64,000 nt of DNA from Camellia lanceoleosa (Eukaryota; Streptophyta; Magnoliopsida; Ericales; Theaceae). The translations under genes were made by a program, and so were the position numbers. The stretch is from positions 88,750,131 to 88,814,130 of the forward strand of contig CM045763.1 of assembly GCA_025200525.1 (NCBI GenBank), written 5' to 3'. This document shows, piece after piece, positions 1 through 12,362 of this stretch. Position 1 is the stretch's first letter; each line of letters starts with the position of its first letter. Below the pieces are notes generated by a model. The model was not told the DNA's origin. It saw only the letters and a list, made by a program, of their open reading frames with translations, and made no database searches.

Positions 1-71
1 TTATTTTGAGCCCCTCTACAACATTGTAGAAGGTCTCAACACTTTTGGGGGCCTCCATGTAGCACTTACCA

Positions 72-480
72 TTATACCCCTCTTTGGCCCCCATTTTTGC
101 ATGCTTTGTTGACTTGTCTTGTGTCTGTTTTTCGGCCATGATCAGAACTGAAAATGGCCATATTTTGACCTTCTTGGTATATCTCATTAAGGGTCTTTGG
201 CTGTTTGATGTATATTTGGCCTACTTCATGTTATACCCCTCTTTGGTCCCCATTGTTGCATGCTTTTTTAGGCTTATCTAGCTTCTGTTTTCAGCCATGA
301 TCAGAACTGAAAATTGCCATATTTTGACCTTCTTGGAATGTCTCATTAAGGGTCTTTGGCTGTTTGCTGAATTATTTGTATGCCTCATGTTATAGCCTTT
401 TGTTGGCCTTAATCTTGCATTGCATTTTGAGCATGTTTGTATACTGATTTGAGGCTTGTCATCTACTGTAAATGTTCATA
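72..480 (+). repeat. 159-bp tandem repeat inside the family-B LTR
   Basis: Units start at 72, 231 and 390 with TTATACCCCTCTTTGG or a diverged form, exactly 159 bases apart. The first two are highly similar; the third is diverged. Each unit contains the phrase GCCATGATCAGAACTGAAAA. Another family-B LTR (52288-56027) has an analogous internal duplication around 53400-53660 with a spacing of about 142 bases, so internal reiteration seems to be a family habit. Confidence 0.85.
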
Positions 481-563
481 TTTTTAGTCCTTCTTCAGTG
501 TTGTAGAAGGGTATTTTTCTGTTTGGGCTTTGCATCTATCACTTGCTTCATTGCCTCCCTTGC

Positions 564-2956
564 TGTCACGACCCAAACCCGGCCCTATGGGTTTAGCACC
601 GTAACTGGCCAGTAATCCGAGATTACCAAAGGCTCTGAGCGATATCTGATTAAGCAGTACAGGGCCTGGCGGAAGCCAATACAGTAAATAACTAGTGTCC
701 ATTGAGCTGTGAAAATCTGTATGCCAAAAACATTTTTCATGCATTCATTCAAAAGATACAGTACAGTCTATACAATCATTTACAGTCAGTCAGTACAGGG
801 ATCAAATCCCTAGATAACAGTACAGTAAACAGTCTATACAAAAGTACAATACAGTAAGGAGACCGATGGGGGACACAAAAACACCCCAAGCCATAGCATG
901 GCAATTCGGAACCTCGCAGTGAGGCACATAGGCTGGCTTGACTAAAACTGGGGACCGACCCACGCTCCTAGCTCACATGCAGTTCTTTGAGAACCTACAT
1001 ATATATATAAACAAAGTGAGCTAAAGCCCTGAATAACATAATGTGTAAAGAGGTTATGAATGAATGTCCTTACAAGAATGAAATCAATTCATTATACAAG
1101 ATTTCAATCTTCGAGATTTCACCAATCAAGATTTCAATCAATCAGTCATATGTGGTACATCCATTAGCCTATAAACAGTAGGTCCAAAAGGACCGGGCCT
1201 TAACAGACCCAACAGTAATGATGGCTAATCATTCAGTAAACAGTATGGTTCCACAAGGAAACCGACAAAGCTCTGTAACAGTCAATAACAGTGGGTGCTA
1301 AGGATGCCACAATACAGTTCGAAATACAGGACATACATTCATTCAATCAACAATATCAGTTCAATAAACAGTTCAGTTCAGTATTCAAAATATAACCATT
1401 TGAACATATCTTTACACAATCTGTTACTCACAGAGATTGGGCTAATAGCAGCTAGAGTGCGTCCCCGAGAGCCAACCCTAAACAGTTAACAAATAGAACA
1501 CACACTAAGTTCACAGTCGAAAGGATGATAATTAAATCCCTAAATTTCCTCGGTGTGGTTTTATGTCTAAATCCTCATTAAGATGCCTTAAACTAGGCCT
1601 AAGAATGCCTAGGATGGGATGAGGATGCAAAAATGTGCACAGAAATCAGTTTCAGAATTTTCAGAAAACAGGGCCTCCGCTCGAGCTCAATTTCCCTTTC
1701 GGCGGACAAGCAAACAAAGGTCCCCGCTCGAGCGTCAACTTCCCGCCGAGCCGATGCACAGTGCAAGATCTTTGGATCTTGCGATTGCTCACCGGCGTGA
1801 AACACTCGCCGGCGATCAGAAACAGTCGAAGAAATGCTGGGAGCATGAATTCCCCGCCGAAGCACTTCCTTCGCCGGACGGCCAAAATCTGGAAAATCCA
1901 GATTCAACCTCCAAGTTCCAAATCAAGTTTTGATGCTCCAAATTCGATCCTCTTGGGCCCATTTTCTGGAAAACTCTTTTAAACACATAAAATAACAAGT
2001 TTTAAAGCTCAATTTAAGAAATCAAGGCCCAATGGTATTTCAATTAAACCCAATTTTTAAACCAATTTCAAGAACACTTTCAAAACATGACATGCATGAT
2101 CTTTAAACCAAAATTAAGGTTCAAATCTTGCTCTAATGAGCTCCAATCTTTGAAAACCAAATGAAAACATGGTCTATGGTAAAAATATGGACATGCATGT
2201 ATAATTCTCCAAGAATCCAACTTCAAACTCACTAAATTCAACATGCATGCAACAATGGAACTTCAATTCAACAATTATGAACAAAATCATGGCCTAGCTC
2301 TCTAATGATGCATGAATCATGTAAGAATGAAGTTCAAAGACAACAAGGAGAAGATGATTTCCTTACCTAAGTTTCAATTACAAGGTAAGGAGGCTAGAAT
2401 AGCAAGTATACTTCAATCTACTTCAAGTCTCCTAGCAATTCTCAACAATGGCAAGATGAGCTCAAGTCTACTCCCTCTCTCACTCTATAATTCGGTGGGG
2501 ACTAAGGAAAAGGCTGAGGAGGAGCTTGTTCAACATGTAATAAGGTCTAGACTAATAATAAACAAATGGGCCACTAGCTATGGCAATGTGGTAATTACAC
2601 CTAAGTTTGCAATTAACTCACTTAAATCTAATTTAATCATTCCTAATCAATTTTCAGATAAATATATCATTAAATCACAAATATTCTACTGATTTCAAAA
2701 CATTAAGCGGTTTCTAATTCGGCCGCCGATAAGGTCTTCAATTAGCAATTTAAACATAAAATGCAAACAGATAAATCAATCAATCAAACAGATACCATAT
2801 GCAATTCAATAGATTACTCATTCAATTTCAGTTTCAGTTCCATTCAGTCTGTTCAGTAGTTCATCCAGTTCACTTATCAGTCATTATCAGTTCAGTTTAG
2901 CAGTAATCAGTATATAATTCAGTGGTTATTTAGTAATCGGTACGAGGGTTGTTACA
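564..2956 (-). mobile_element. Antisense Ty3/gypsy solo LTR with 5-bp target duplication
   Basis: The element starts TGTCACGACCCAAACCCG and ends GGTTGTTACA and is flanked by identical CTTGC (559-563 and 2957-2961). On the minus strand it therefore runs TGTAACA...CGTGACA. Its minus-strand 3' end resembles the end of the gypsy 5' LTR at 30300-30369 (GGTTCGGGTCATGACA). No internal region is present, so it is a solo LTR left by LTR-LTR recombination. It carries CTCGAG and CCGG palindromes at 1675-1875, as do the gypsy LTRs further right. ORFs inside (for example 1599-1907) are not protein genes. Confidence 0.9.
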
Positions 2957-5250
2957 CTTGCGGAGCTATTTTTGTATGCCATCTTAGCCCTACTTGTGAT
3001 TGCTGTTTGGCCATGTTTTGAACTACAAAAATGTGAGTTTCGGGGTTGCCTCACTTCTTCTTTTTCATTTCATGTATCAATTATGCATGTATGGTATAGC
3101 TGTAGGCCATTTTATGCATTGAAATCCATGTTTCGGGATCATTTCATACATCGGGTATTATTTCGCCTCATTTCGCGGCTGTTTTTCCCCTCATTTTGCC
3201 ACTGATTTTTGCATGTTAACATATCATATTCCATGTCTTTGCCATGTCTCATTAGAGTGGCATTTCGGTGCCCGAGGGTTCGTTCTCGGTTGGCGTGCCC
3301 ATGGGCACGCACTTCGAGGTATCTTGTTTTCATCTGATGGCCTCCTATGTGAGTGTGGCTGAGGCTCTCTCATGTTGGTGTAAGCCCATTATTGCATTGC
3401 ATATGCCATTTCATCCATAGCATTGTGTATGCCCGGTTGTGTATTACCTCGTGTAGCGTGTATGCCATTCCATGACATTGTGTATGTTAGGATTGCATAT
3501 TAGTTGCATTTCATGCATGTCATGCATATCGCATCGTGTTCGGGATAGGAGTTACCCCGGGCACGGGAAACGAGGCGCGTTTCGTACTCCGAGTAACGAA
3601 ATGTGTCTCAATTCCCAAGTCACCGACACTCCGGATTATCCATGATGGAGTTAGGTTTTGTTGTAGCATTCATATGCATTCATCCTATATTGAGTTGTGC
3701 AATTCGGCTCCTCGGCCATCATGCATCGATATGCGTGATTGGTGGCACGAGGATCGAGGCATGCATATATTTGTGAAATACATTGCTATGCCCCTTTCCT
3801 GCTCTCTGTTGCAGCAAAATGAAGAATCAGCAACTTTTCGGAGTCTAGCACGCATTTCGAGAAACATTGCAAATAGAGGCTAATTGGGGCATCCCGGTGG
3901 ATTTCCGCGCAAAGCAGCCTAAACATGCATCATTTCATTATCCGGAGGAGTCAAGCGATCCTAGCTTGCATGCGGTTCTGATTTTTCTTAGTTAATTTGT
4001 TAATTAATTATGAATTTGTATATTATTCGGACTGTAATATTCGGACTGTATTATTCTTTCATTTTGGGACTGTATTATTTATTCAGACCCTCTGTGCGAG
4101 GGCACAATTGTAATAAGTGTGGGTGAGTGCGATGTATGTCTTCCAATCCCACGTCTTTCTTCCCTTTTATTTACCCGCTTATGATGGTTAGATATAGGGC
4201 ATATTTCAATTAGCATAACAGTATGACAGCATGTTTGCATCATTCATCTGTTTTGCACACACCGGACTCGGCGCATCATACAAACTGCATTTGTATTTCA
4301 ATTCCAAATTGAATACTTGATAGTTGTAGCATTCCATATGCCATGTTTAGAATAGCCGAGCCTGCTATAATTTGCATCTTTGCATGTGTTGCATTAGGCA
4401 ATTCTGTGCATCTAGGATCATGTATGGATTTCTAACGAGCTTCTATTTTGGCTTGGAGTACTCGGTAAGTGTTATGCTTTAGCATCCTTGCATGCGTGTG
4501 AGTGACTGCTATGAATAGCATGCTTACCATGAGGCTAAATGCTTATGTGATATAACTGCCTTGAATGCCTGTGGGTGGAGGTTGAGTTACTTGGATTGGA
4601 ATAATTCATCAAATGTTTGTTTTAAGCCCACTAGATAGTGGCAAAATCACGTTTTTCTAAGCCCACCCGAGGGTGGCAAATCCATGTCTTAGCCTACTTG
4701 CGAGTAGCACCATCAAACCACTTTCAAAAACAAACATGAAGTGTTTTGTTCCAATTCGGGCGGCTCAGTCTATACTTGTATGCTGTGCGCATCACATAGT
4801 AACCTAGGCTAATAACCGGAATAAGAACATACAATGTTTTCAAAACAGATATCATGGTTAGTAGAGGCTTGTCTTTGGTCTGAAGCGGGTGCTCACGAAG
4901 TGACCTTCCCCAATCGTACCCAAGTTCCCGAGCCGAGGCAACTTTGGTGATGACGGACACGTGGCCTTTGGCACCGAGTCAGGATTTCCTAAATTTCCCA
5001 TTTGAAAAAAACATTTAGGTGGCGACTCTGTATCTAGCAAAGCAGTCCATGTTTGGCACTTCTTTCAAAAAATCTGTTTTCAAAACGATTTGCCGGATTT
5101 GGACTTTTTGGTTCAAGATTTAGAACCGTGACATTTGAGTCCTTCGAACTGTAGTGACCCAATATCGAACCAGAACCCCGGGGGGGGCTCGCACCCCCTT
5201 TCCCCGGGATGCGTTCGGGGACGACTACAGGCTAGATCTAGCAATTTATC

Positions 5251-5465
5251 TTGATTTTTTCCTCTCCCACTATAACTTGGTCCCTCTCTTTTACAGGTTG
5301 GAAACCTCCTAATGCCTCTAGATTTAAGTTAAACACACACGGAGCAACCAAATGCAACCCCAGTGTAGTTTCAATTAGAGGGCTCATTATAGACTGTTTG
5401 GGCAATTGGATTTGGGGGTTCAGCTGTAACATTGGTAGCTAAGCTGTGGCAGTTGAGAGATGGCC
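5251..5465 (+). pseudogene. LINE RNase H domain remnant, N-terminal part
   Basis: Frame 5251-5442 reads GWKPPNASRFKLNTHGATKC and continues with a GLIIDCLGNWIWGFSCNIG stretch. This is the start of the RNase H domain typical of plant LINE ORF2 (W-x-P-P...K-x-N-T-D-G-A...N-P...G-G-x-I-R-D...G-x-W...F...N-I-G). The catalytic Asp of the NTDG motif is His here, so the enzyme is dead. After 5442 the similarity continues in another frame (AKLWQLRDGL), so a frameshift is present. The LTR element at 5471 then interrupts it. Host HD-type proteins do not share this pattern; I see no alternative. Confidence 0.75.
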
Positions 5466-5470
5466 TTCAG

Positions 5471-5721
5471 TGTTAGGATCCAGGGATCTCTCCTAGGATG
5501 TTCAGAATAAACCACACACAAAGAAGATAAACAAATTTAACGTGGTTCGGTTCAATACTTACATCCATAGGAGAGAAGCCAATAATCACTATATCAATGG
5601 AAAGATTATAGAAAGATTACAATGGAGGAAGAGACTCTCTCTCTCTTACACTCAACTCAACATTTAGCTCCCCCTCTCACACCGAGGGAGCTCCCTCTCT
5701 ACCATAAAGGGTCTTCTTTTT

Positions 5722-5752
<31 letters not shown>

Positions 5753-6011
5753 ACATTTTTGGTTTTCTCACATTTAACTCTTTCCATCCCTTCTCTATTT
5801 ATACACCTCCAAGAGAAGTGTGAAAGCTTGGTTAGTAGTCGCCTCTTCTTTCGGTTGAATGGTGGCCGCCATTGTTGAACCATCTTGAAGCTTCTGTTCT
5901 AGCATATGGTAAGCCTTCACTCTTAACCTTCATCTGCTGTTTTCACATGGAGGAATGGAGGAAGAAAGAAGAAAAATGATCACCCCTTTCACATGGGGTG
6001 ACCTCACAACA
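5471..6011 (-). repeat. Left LTR (sense 3' LTR) of the LARD-like element
   Basis: Starts TGTTAGGATCC and ends CTCACAACA, 541 bases. It aligns along its length with 9839-10346. It is longer mainly because of a pyrimidine microsatellite at about 5716-5752 (T-run followed by CT repeats). Confidence 0.9.
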
Positions 6012-9000
6012 ATCATCCCCTTAACCAATGTGAGGTGATTTGCAACAAAATCTGTTGCCCAACTTGTCACACCCAAAACTGGCAAAGTTTGCATCTCCAC
6101 ACTGAGACACCTGCACCCCTTGACAAAATACCTCATAACCTCTCATTCGAGTGTCCATGGCAGAAACTAAAGATAAATACCAAAGAAATACAAACAACAT
6201 CCTCAACTGGACTCACACCACTATTTGAATCTCTCTTGGAGAGAGCCCTGTTCTATCACACACACATCTCTTTCACATTTCCCTGTCACGGATGCCTCCA
6301 CTTGCCATGCTTAAACTTGTGTGATCAAAATATTTGGCACCCTTTAATTGGATGCACAACACCCTTTGCCTAGGATGCCTTGCACTCCTTTGAGTGCTCT
6401 GTGACACTGCAGCTTCTTTTCTTAAAATGCCACTATCTTGCCATGTATCACCTTGCACAGTCAACACTAGAGAAACATAAAACTCTTTGTTTGCCTAGTT
6501 AACATACCTAGTTTTCTTTGCTCGAAGCTTCCTCTGAGCTATCAATATTTGCCTTTTGCACTCCTGAACAACTTTCCAAAGTTCATACCTTTTGCAATCC
6601 CTGATCTCCAGTTCAGTGATATGCATTACCTATGCATCTCTCATTTGTACTACCAGACTGATGGTTGATAGTAGTTTCTTCTACCAAAGCAGCTTTAACA
6701 GGTTTGTATAACTCACTATGCAACACCTAGCATAGTATCCACACTCATATACCTTGAGTGCTCATCGTGGCTCCATCTCTCATTTTGAGCTTGCTTGAGA
6801 GATCCACAACTACTCTATGTCACCAGGAGGTGTGTTCGCCTCCACGAAACCAAAACCATCCAGTGAAAACTAAATGCCATTTGTTGTACAAAACACGAGC
6901 GCTTTTTTAAAACACAGCAAATTCCATTGCTCAAAATCACATTAAGCCAATGCAAAGAATATGCAGAACTAATCGAGCTAGCTTTCCGATTTTTTGTAAC
7001 TCAAGCTCCACCACGGTGCCATGATCCAATTTCCACATGCGCCAAACAAGTTGTCTTAGACAACTCCAAACAAATCATGGTGAACAACCCTGCTTGAACC
7101 AATGCTGAGGAGACTAACAAGAGAGGCTTCAAATTCTCCGTAAAAGCAATTTCAAAAGTGGTACCATAAAACTTCCAGTTCAATCAACCATTGAACTCAA
7201 ATCTGCTCTCTATTAGCTTGAACTTATCAAGAGAGCTAAACAATTACTCTGAGAACCGAGGAAAGTTCTACCAAACAAAATTGGACTGTGGATGCAGTTA
7301 GGCTATAACCGGTTCGAAAGTATCAGAACAAACTTCAGACGAACTAATAAAATACCAAAAGCCAAACATTCTGAAGTGTCGAGCAAACTCCAGATTCCTC
7401 AAACTGCAATTCCAACCTCTAGATACAAGATGATGCACCATCTTCATAGCTGCCAAAACTGCTCAAACGCGCATGCATTGTAGGTACATAACTCCAATAG
7501 TCGCCGTTGACTCCACCAGGTCAATACACGATCTATTTCCTCCAAATCCAACAGCAGATTGAGGGATAGATCCCAAAACATGAGATTCAAAATCACCATC
7601 TTCATGTTTCTTCTCAACAATCTTTTTCAATCTTCAACGAACACCAGCGGTCACACCGCTTTCACAAAAGCAAACACCCGGAGTCTGAATCGTCACCCAA
7701 ACTGCCAATAGCTGATGTTTTTGAATATCGAGCAGATTGCAAAAAAAAAAGAAAAAAAAATCCACAAGAGAAAGAAACGATCAACTCTCACAAATCGAAG
7801 ACATCCCTGGATCTAATCAAACACAATCATAGATTCCAACAGTGATAGTGAATCTTAACAAACCACGACTCTGAAAAAACTCACCAATAATTCGTGAAAG
7901 ACTACCAAAATTAATGTCTTAGTAGACATTGAAAAAAAAAAAATTGCCAAAGCTCCACCAAGATCTAAAGTAAATTGCCATAACTTCTCATTTAAATCGA
8001 CAAATACGAATACCAATGCTTCACCAAATGCAGATCTTCCAATAATGATACATAAAGGATCTTCAATGCCTCCACAGAGGCCAATGCCAATAAAGTACTA
8101 CAATTTGGACTTATTATACATGCCAAATCTCTATAGCACACTCTATCAATGCCGGTTCTTTTTATCCTCTAGAGAAATCCCAATGAAGTTTGAAGTTCTA
8201 CAACTGACCCGAGAGTCTCCAAATGAACTGATAACCTCTGCAACTGACTCTCTAAGGTCTTTATTTGGCTTCCAATTGGCTTTAATTGGTGAACAAAATT
8301 TATCACCCCCATTAACCATATAGGTGATAAAACGCCGTTGTCCAATACGCCTCCATTCCATCAAGCATTCTAGAGTGTTACTGCTTCTCCTATTAGGAAT
8401 GTCTCCAATAGCCATACATAATCTTGCATGGCTCGTACCTCTATTTCTAGGTACTTGCATCCTCCAACAAAATGCTTACTATTTCCTTGTTGAGGTGACT
8501 CCACTCAAACGCTTTGGGTACCCGTCATGACTCCACTACCACAAGCCAAATTCAAGACAAAAAGAGATCTGCCTCTCTATTGGGTGTGCACTGTCGTGTC
8601 TTATCCGTTTCAATTTCTCTATCTGGATTTTTCTTCTGTGAACTTCTAGTAACTAGTTACTGCTTTTAGGTAAAAGATCCTGCAAACTGCATCTCTGTAC
8701 GACTTTGCTGCGTACTCTTACACTATTGTACGTCTACACCTTGTATGACACTCCTACATATTCATCGGTGCTCTTGTAGCCACATGCTCTCGTGCCTTGT
8801 GTGTGCACTTCTGTAGCTATTGCTCTTCCATGTTCACATACCACCAATACTCCTTGTATTCTGTTTGACTGTAGCTCCAACTACCACAACATTCCCCTAA
8901 GCTCGTACTGGTTACCAAATCATCTGTCTATCGATGAAATGGTCTTCTTTCGATTGAACCAGATCTCCCTATCACCTGGACTCAATAACTAAGTAAGTTC

Positions 9001-9824
9001 CCAGGAAAGACTTGTGGGGTCATAATCGGTCTTACTTTAGAACCGATCTCACTTTAGAACTAGTCTCTTTAGACATTGTCTTTTTGACAGAACTTTCCTA
9101 GATAATGTTGATCTTGAGATAATTATGTGCACTTCTCTTGATCGCCTTTTGACCAATCTTGATCTCCCTTGATTCACCATTTAATTAAGCTTGATTTCAT
9201 CTGGTCTCTAATGATCTATCTCCAAATCTGTCTGGTTGTCCAATCTGGTTAGAATCTCCCATTCTAACCTCTTAAGTGAATCCACAAGTTTCTGAAACAT
9301 CTGACAACCTTTCTCTAATTATTGAAGATGACAAACTCACACTTTGGCAAACTTCAAAAATCGTTTAGAATTTCACCCGTTCTGACCTTGCAGTTGCATC
9401 CGGAATAGTCCATTTTGCTAGGAGCAACCTTTACTGCACTTCCGGGGGCCTCACTGAAAATACTCTCCAAAACTTGGGGCAAAACTATGAATTCTAGCAA
9501 AATTTGGGCCCTCATGCTCCAGAAATTCAAGGGAATATTTCATTGATCGAGGAAATATTCTGTCACTAAACAAATAAATCTTTATTGCATAAAACAACAG
9601 AGTCGTCTTTAACCCCTACTCTCTCGCCGGACTGGCGAGACTCCGACCATCTCTTGCCAAACTTTGGGGAGTGCGTGGGGGCGCATGCAGGCTCCGTTTG
9701 AGATGGTTTTTCTAGATCTGGATGCCTTTTGTCGAGACCTTCTTTCTGGTGTGCTCAAAATTCAATTTTGAGCAACTTAATTTCTGGCAGATTCAGAAAA
9801 ATGCTCTATTTTTTTATCACCAAG
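6012..9824 (-). other. Interior of the LARD-like element
   Basis: About 3.8 kb without a long open frame. The longest minus-strand ORF (8146-8460, 104 codons, contains GQRRFITYMVNGGDKFC) has no motif I recognise. A-runs occur at 7740-7760 and 7931-7943. I see no retroviral domain. Confidence 0.5.
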
Positions 9825-9836
9825 GCTCTGATACCA
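9825..9836 (-). other. Primer-binding site (tRNA-Met type)
   Basis: Plus-strand GCTCTGATACCA is the reverse complement of TGGTATCAGAGC, two bases from the LTR edge at 9839. This fixes the minus-strand polarity of the element. Confidence 0.85.
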
Positions 9837-9838
9837 CT

Positions 9839-10346
9839 TGTTGGGATTCAGAGATCCAAAATAAACCACACATAAAGAAGACAAACAAATTCAGTGTGAT
9901 TCGACCCAATGCCTACGTCCAGGGGAGAGAAACCAATAATCACTATATCAATGGAAAAATTACAGAAAGATTCCAATGGAGGAAGAGACTCTCTTTCTTA
10001 CTTAACTCAACATTTAGCTCCCCATCTCACACCAAATGAGCTCTCTTTTTGCCACCGAGAGTCTCTCTGCTTTTTTGCACTCTCTCTACATTTTTGATTT
10101 TCTCATATTTGACTCTTTCCCTCATTTCTCTATTTATACACCTCTAAGATAAGTGTGAAAGCTTGGTTGGCAGTCGTCTCTTCTTTCAATTGGATGGTAG
10201 CTGCCATAGTTGAACCATCTTGAAGCTTTCATTCTACCACATAGTAACCCTTCACTCTTGACCTTCCTCTACTGCTTTTACGTAGAGGAATAGAGGAAGA
10301 AGGTAGAAAGAGGATCACTCCTTTCACATAGGGTGGCCTCATAACA
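9839..10346 (-). repeat. Right LTR (sense 5' LTR) of the LARD-like element
   Basis: Starts TGTTGGGATTC and ends CTCATAACA, 508 bases. Differences from the left LTR are scattered substitutions and indels, so the insertion is not recent. Confidence 0.9.
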
Positions 10347-10351
10347 TTCAG

Positions 10352-10697
10352 ATGGTCTTTAACCTTAATTTACAAAAGCTTGATGTTGAGACAGATACGA
10401 TAACAATCCAACAACTCATCCTGGGTACTACACCAAATCGCCACTATTTGAGCAACCTCATTTCTAATTGCAGGTGCCTCATGGTCTAACTAAGTGTGAT
10501 GGAAGTTTAGCACATCTATTGAAAGGCTAATGGTTGCGTTGATCTTTTGGCCAATGAAGGCAGCTTTGGAAATGAAGGCCGTTTTATCTGTCATAGTATT
10601 TCTATTTGTATTAATCAACAACTACGTAATGAAACTAGAGGGATCTTGTATCCCAACTCTTGTATGACTTTCATTAATCTTGAGTAATACCTCAAAA

Positions 10698-10728
<31 letters not shown>

Positions 10729-10735
10729 AAAAAAA
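10352..10735 (+). pseudogene. LINE RNase H C-terminal remnant, 3' UTR and poly(A)
   Basis: Directly beyond the right TTCAG duplication the LINE resumes in a decayed frame. Phrases such as NLNLQKLDVETDTI, ISNCRCLM and KANGCVDLLANEG match the C-terminal half of plant LINE RNase H. Several in-frame stops interrupt it. The tail is a long A-rich run at 10694-10737 broken by single G residues, as expected after target-primed reverse transcription. Confidence 0.75.
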
Positions 10736-10911
10736 AGGATTTATTGTTTGTTTTGGTAACATATTAGATTTTAACCAACAGCTCATTGAAAATTTCAAAT
10801 TTTGTATTCAAATCTCACCACGTACTCAATAATTAAATATTTATATGTGTTTGGCTTGTATGTCAAAAATAATATGGCCATAGATGAGGGGATGTGTTGA
10901 TAATATAATTA

Positions 10912-11157
10912 GGGTTGGTTTGGTAAGGGCTCATTAGGCTTTTTTGGCTCAATGAGCTACAAAAGACAGAATAGGCTCATGAGCCACAACAGACAAAACA
11001 TCTCATTCAACCCCATAATTATTATACTCTTCTCTTACAAAAAAGTCAAAAAAGTCAAAAAGTCAAAAACTTTTCCCAAACCAAGCTTTTGAGCCCAGGC
11101 TCATATAGCCAAAAAAGTCAAAAAACCAAAAAGCCAACCCACTTCCCAAACGGAAGC
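10912..11157. mobile_element. Tourist-like MITE, TTA duplication
   Basis: The ends GGGTTGGTTTGGTAAG and (inverted) GCTTCCGTTTGGGAAG match at 11 of 16 positions. TTA flanks both sides (10909-10911 and 11158-11160), as in PIF/Harbinger-type MITEs. Internal repeats of AAAAAGTCAAAAA and GAGCC add to a foldback. The 246-bp length fits. Confidence 0.55.
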
Positions 11158-12214
11158 TTAATAATGTTGTGTTTGACTTATTGCCGTATAGAGGAGAGTC
11201 TGGTCATACATAAGGGTGTGTTTCGAAACATAATTAATGAAGTTAGCTTTATTTATAGCAGTTTAAACTTTTATATGAGTCAATGATTAACAATTTAATA
11301 TGAAACAAAACAAACAATAAATAGTGTGTTCAAATCTAATTACTCCCCCTCATATTTTAACCACTAATTTATCTGTAAATTTTAAGCTCTTAAAAATAAA
11401 AATAACTTTATTATTTATATTGTTATGCATTGTTCTTCGAATGGGATGTCAAAAGCATAATTGTGATCTTTAGTATTATCATTTGCCTAATGAGATTTCT
11501 ATCAACATTTTAAAAAAAATGATTTTGTACAAAAAAATTCAATTGAGGGCATTGGCAAGTTTTTTCCTCGTGTCTATGCGGCTTGGGCTCTCTGGGTCAT
11601 GCTCAGGAAAAATTCTAAAAACTTGACCTATGGTGGGCCCGCGAGAGTTGGGCCTCAAACGATACTTGAAGAGAAAATGGGTCAGGATTTCTTTCTTTGA
11701 GTGGGCTCAACCCAAAAGTTGAATTTGAAAAACATTTGACACTTAGGACTATATAATTTTGGAAAAATTGCAAATTAATGATAATATTTCTAAATTCATG
11801 GACAAGTTTATAACTTTAATTATTAAAATTGATAAATTTATTACTAATTTGCAATTTTTTTTTAAACTTACACTGATGTACAGTTTCTCCTATAATTTTA
11901 ATCTTGATCGGAACTTTGGCAAACTAAACCCCAAATTCTATTATTAATATACATTATATATAATAAAAATAAAATACACATATACAATACTGATTATTTC
12001 CTCCCTTTTTTTTATTTGTGATTATATATATATATATATATTAATTTTAAAAAAGTACAACATTTCTGTTTTGCACAAGTGAAAATAAATTTATTGTGTT
12101 GAAATTTAGGCATCCGAGACTAGCCCAAAGTCGCTTAGATGAATTCGAGTTTGGGCTTCGGCAAATCAAGTTTGCATTAGAGGTTGGATTCTGGTAAATC
12201 TCACTACACTTATA

Positions 12215-12362
12215 CTGTGTTTGGTTAGGGAATTTGAAAAGAGATTTGAAAAGGGAAATAGAAAAAGTAAATAAAATATGAATAAAATATATCTACATTT
12301 CACATAATTTCATACATACTTTCTCTTTTTTTTTTCCAAATCCCCAACTAAAAATAACGTTA
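12215..12362. mobile_element. Possible MITE
   Basis: GTTTGGTTAGGGAATTTG near 12222 and CAAATCCCCAACTAAA near 12337-12352 are imperfect inverted repeats. No convincing target duplication was found. Confidence 0.3.

Larger units (their letters stand above)
1..5229 (+). mobile_element. 3' part of a long gypsy-type LTR (family B), interrupted by a solo LTR
   Basis: Non-coding LTR that starts outside the window. About 4700-5150 matches, on the opposite strand, the first 500 bases or so of the LTR at 36507-40246, and it also resembles 55550-55870 of the solo LTR at 52288-56027, so three copies of one family are present. The copy ends at GACTACA (5229), consistent with a TG...CA LTR. No primer-binding site follows, so this is a solo or truncated LTR. 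It is split at 559-563 by a second solo LTR with a CTTGC duplication. The long ORFs in it are not conserved between copies. The 5' end cannot be seen here. Confidence 0.7.
5471..10346 (-). mobile_element. Complete antisense LTR element, no recognisable genes (LARD-like)
   Basis: Two direct LTRs (5471-6011 and 9839-10346) bound the element, flanked by identical TTCAG (5466-5470 and 10347-10351). Beside the right LTR, GCTCTGATACCA (9825-9836) is the complement of the plant primer-binding site TGGTATCAGAGC, so the sense strand is minus. At the other end a purine-rich tract on the minus strand (from 6012, ATCATCCCCTTAACC on plus) fits a polypurine tract. The 3.8-kb interior shows no gag, protease, integrase or RT motif in any frame. 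It is probably a non-autonomous large retrotransposon derivative moved in trans by a copia-like partner. A heavily decayed autonomous copy is the alternative. Confidence 0.85.
5230..10735 (+). mobile_element. 5'-truncated LINE 3' fragment, split by an LTR element
   Basis: Two pieces, 5230-5470 and 10352-10735, join across the inserted element at 5471-10346. They form the end of a LINE: an RNase H-like remnant, a short 3' UTR and an A-rich tail (10694-10737). The exact 5' boundary after the LTR end at 5229 is uncertain. I did not find a target duplication for the LINE. Confidence 0.75.

Noticed and set aside
72..480. Regularly spaced repeats considered as a CRISPR-like array
   Set aside because: Units are continuous 159-bp tandem copies with no unique spacers, in plant DNA.
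1599..1998. Overlapping ORFs on both strands of 60-115 codons
   Set aside because: They lie in the GC-rich palindrome part of a solo LTR. Frames are open on both strands, with no domain and no conservation in the related LTRs.
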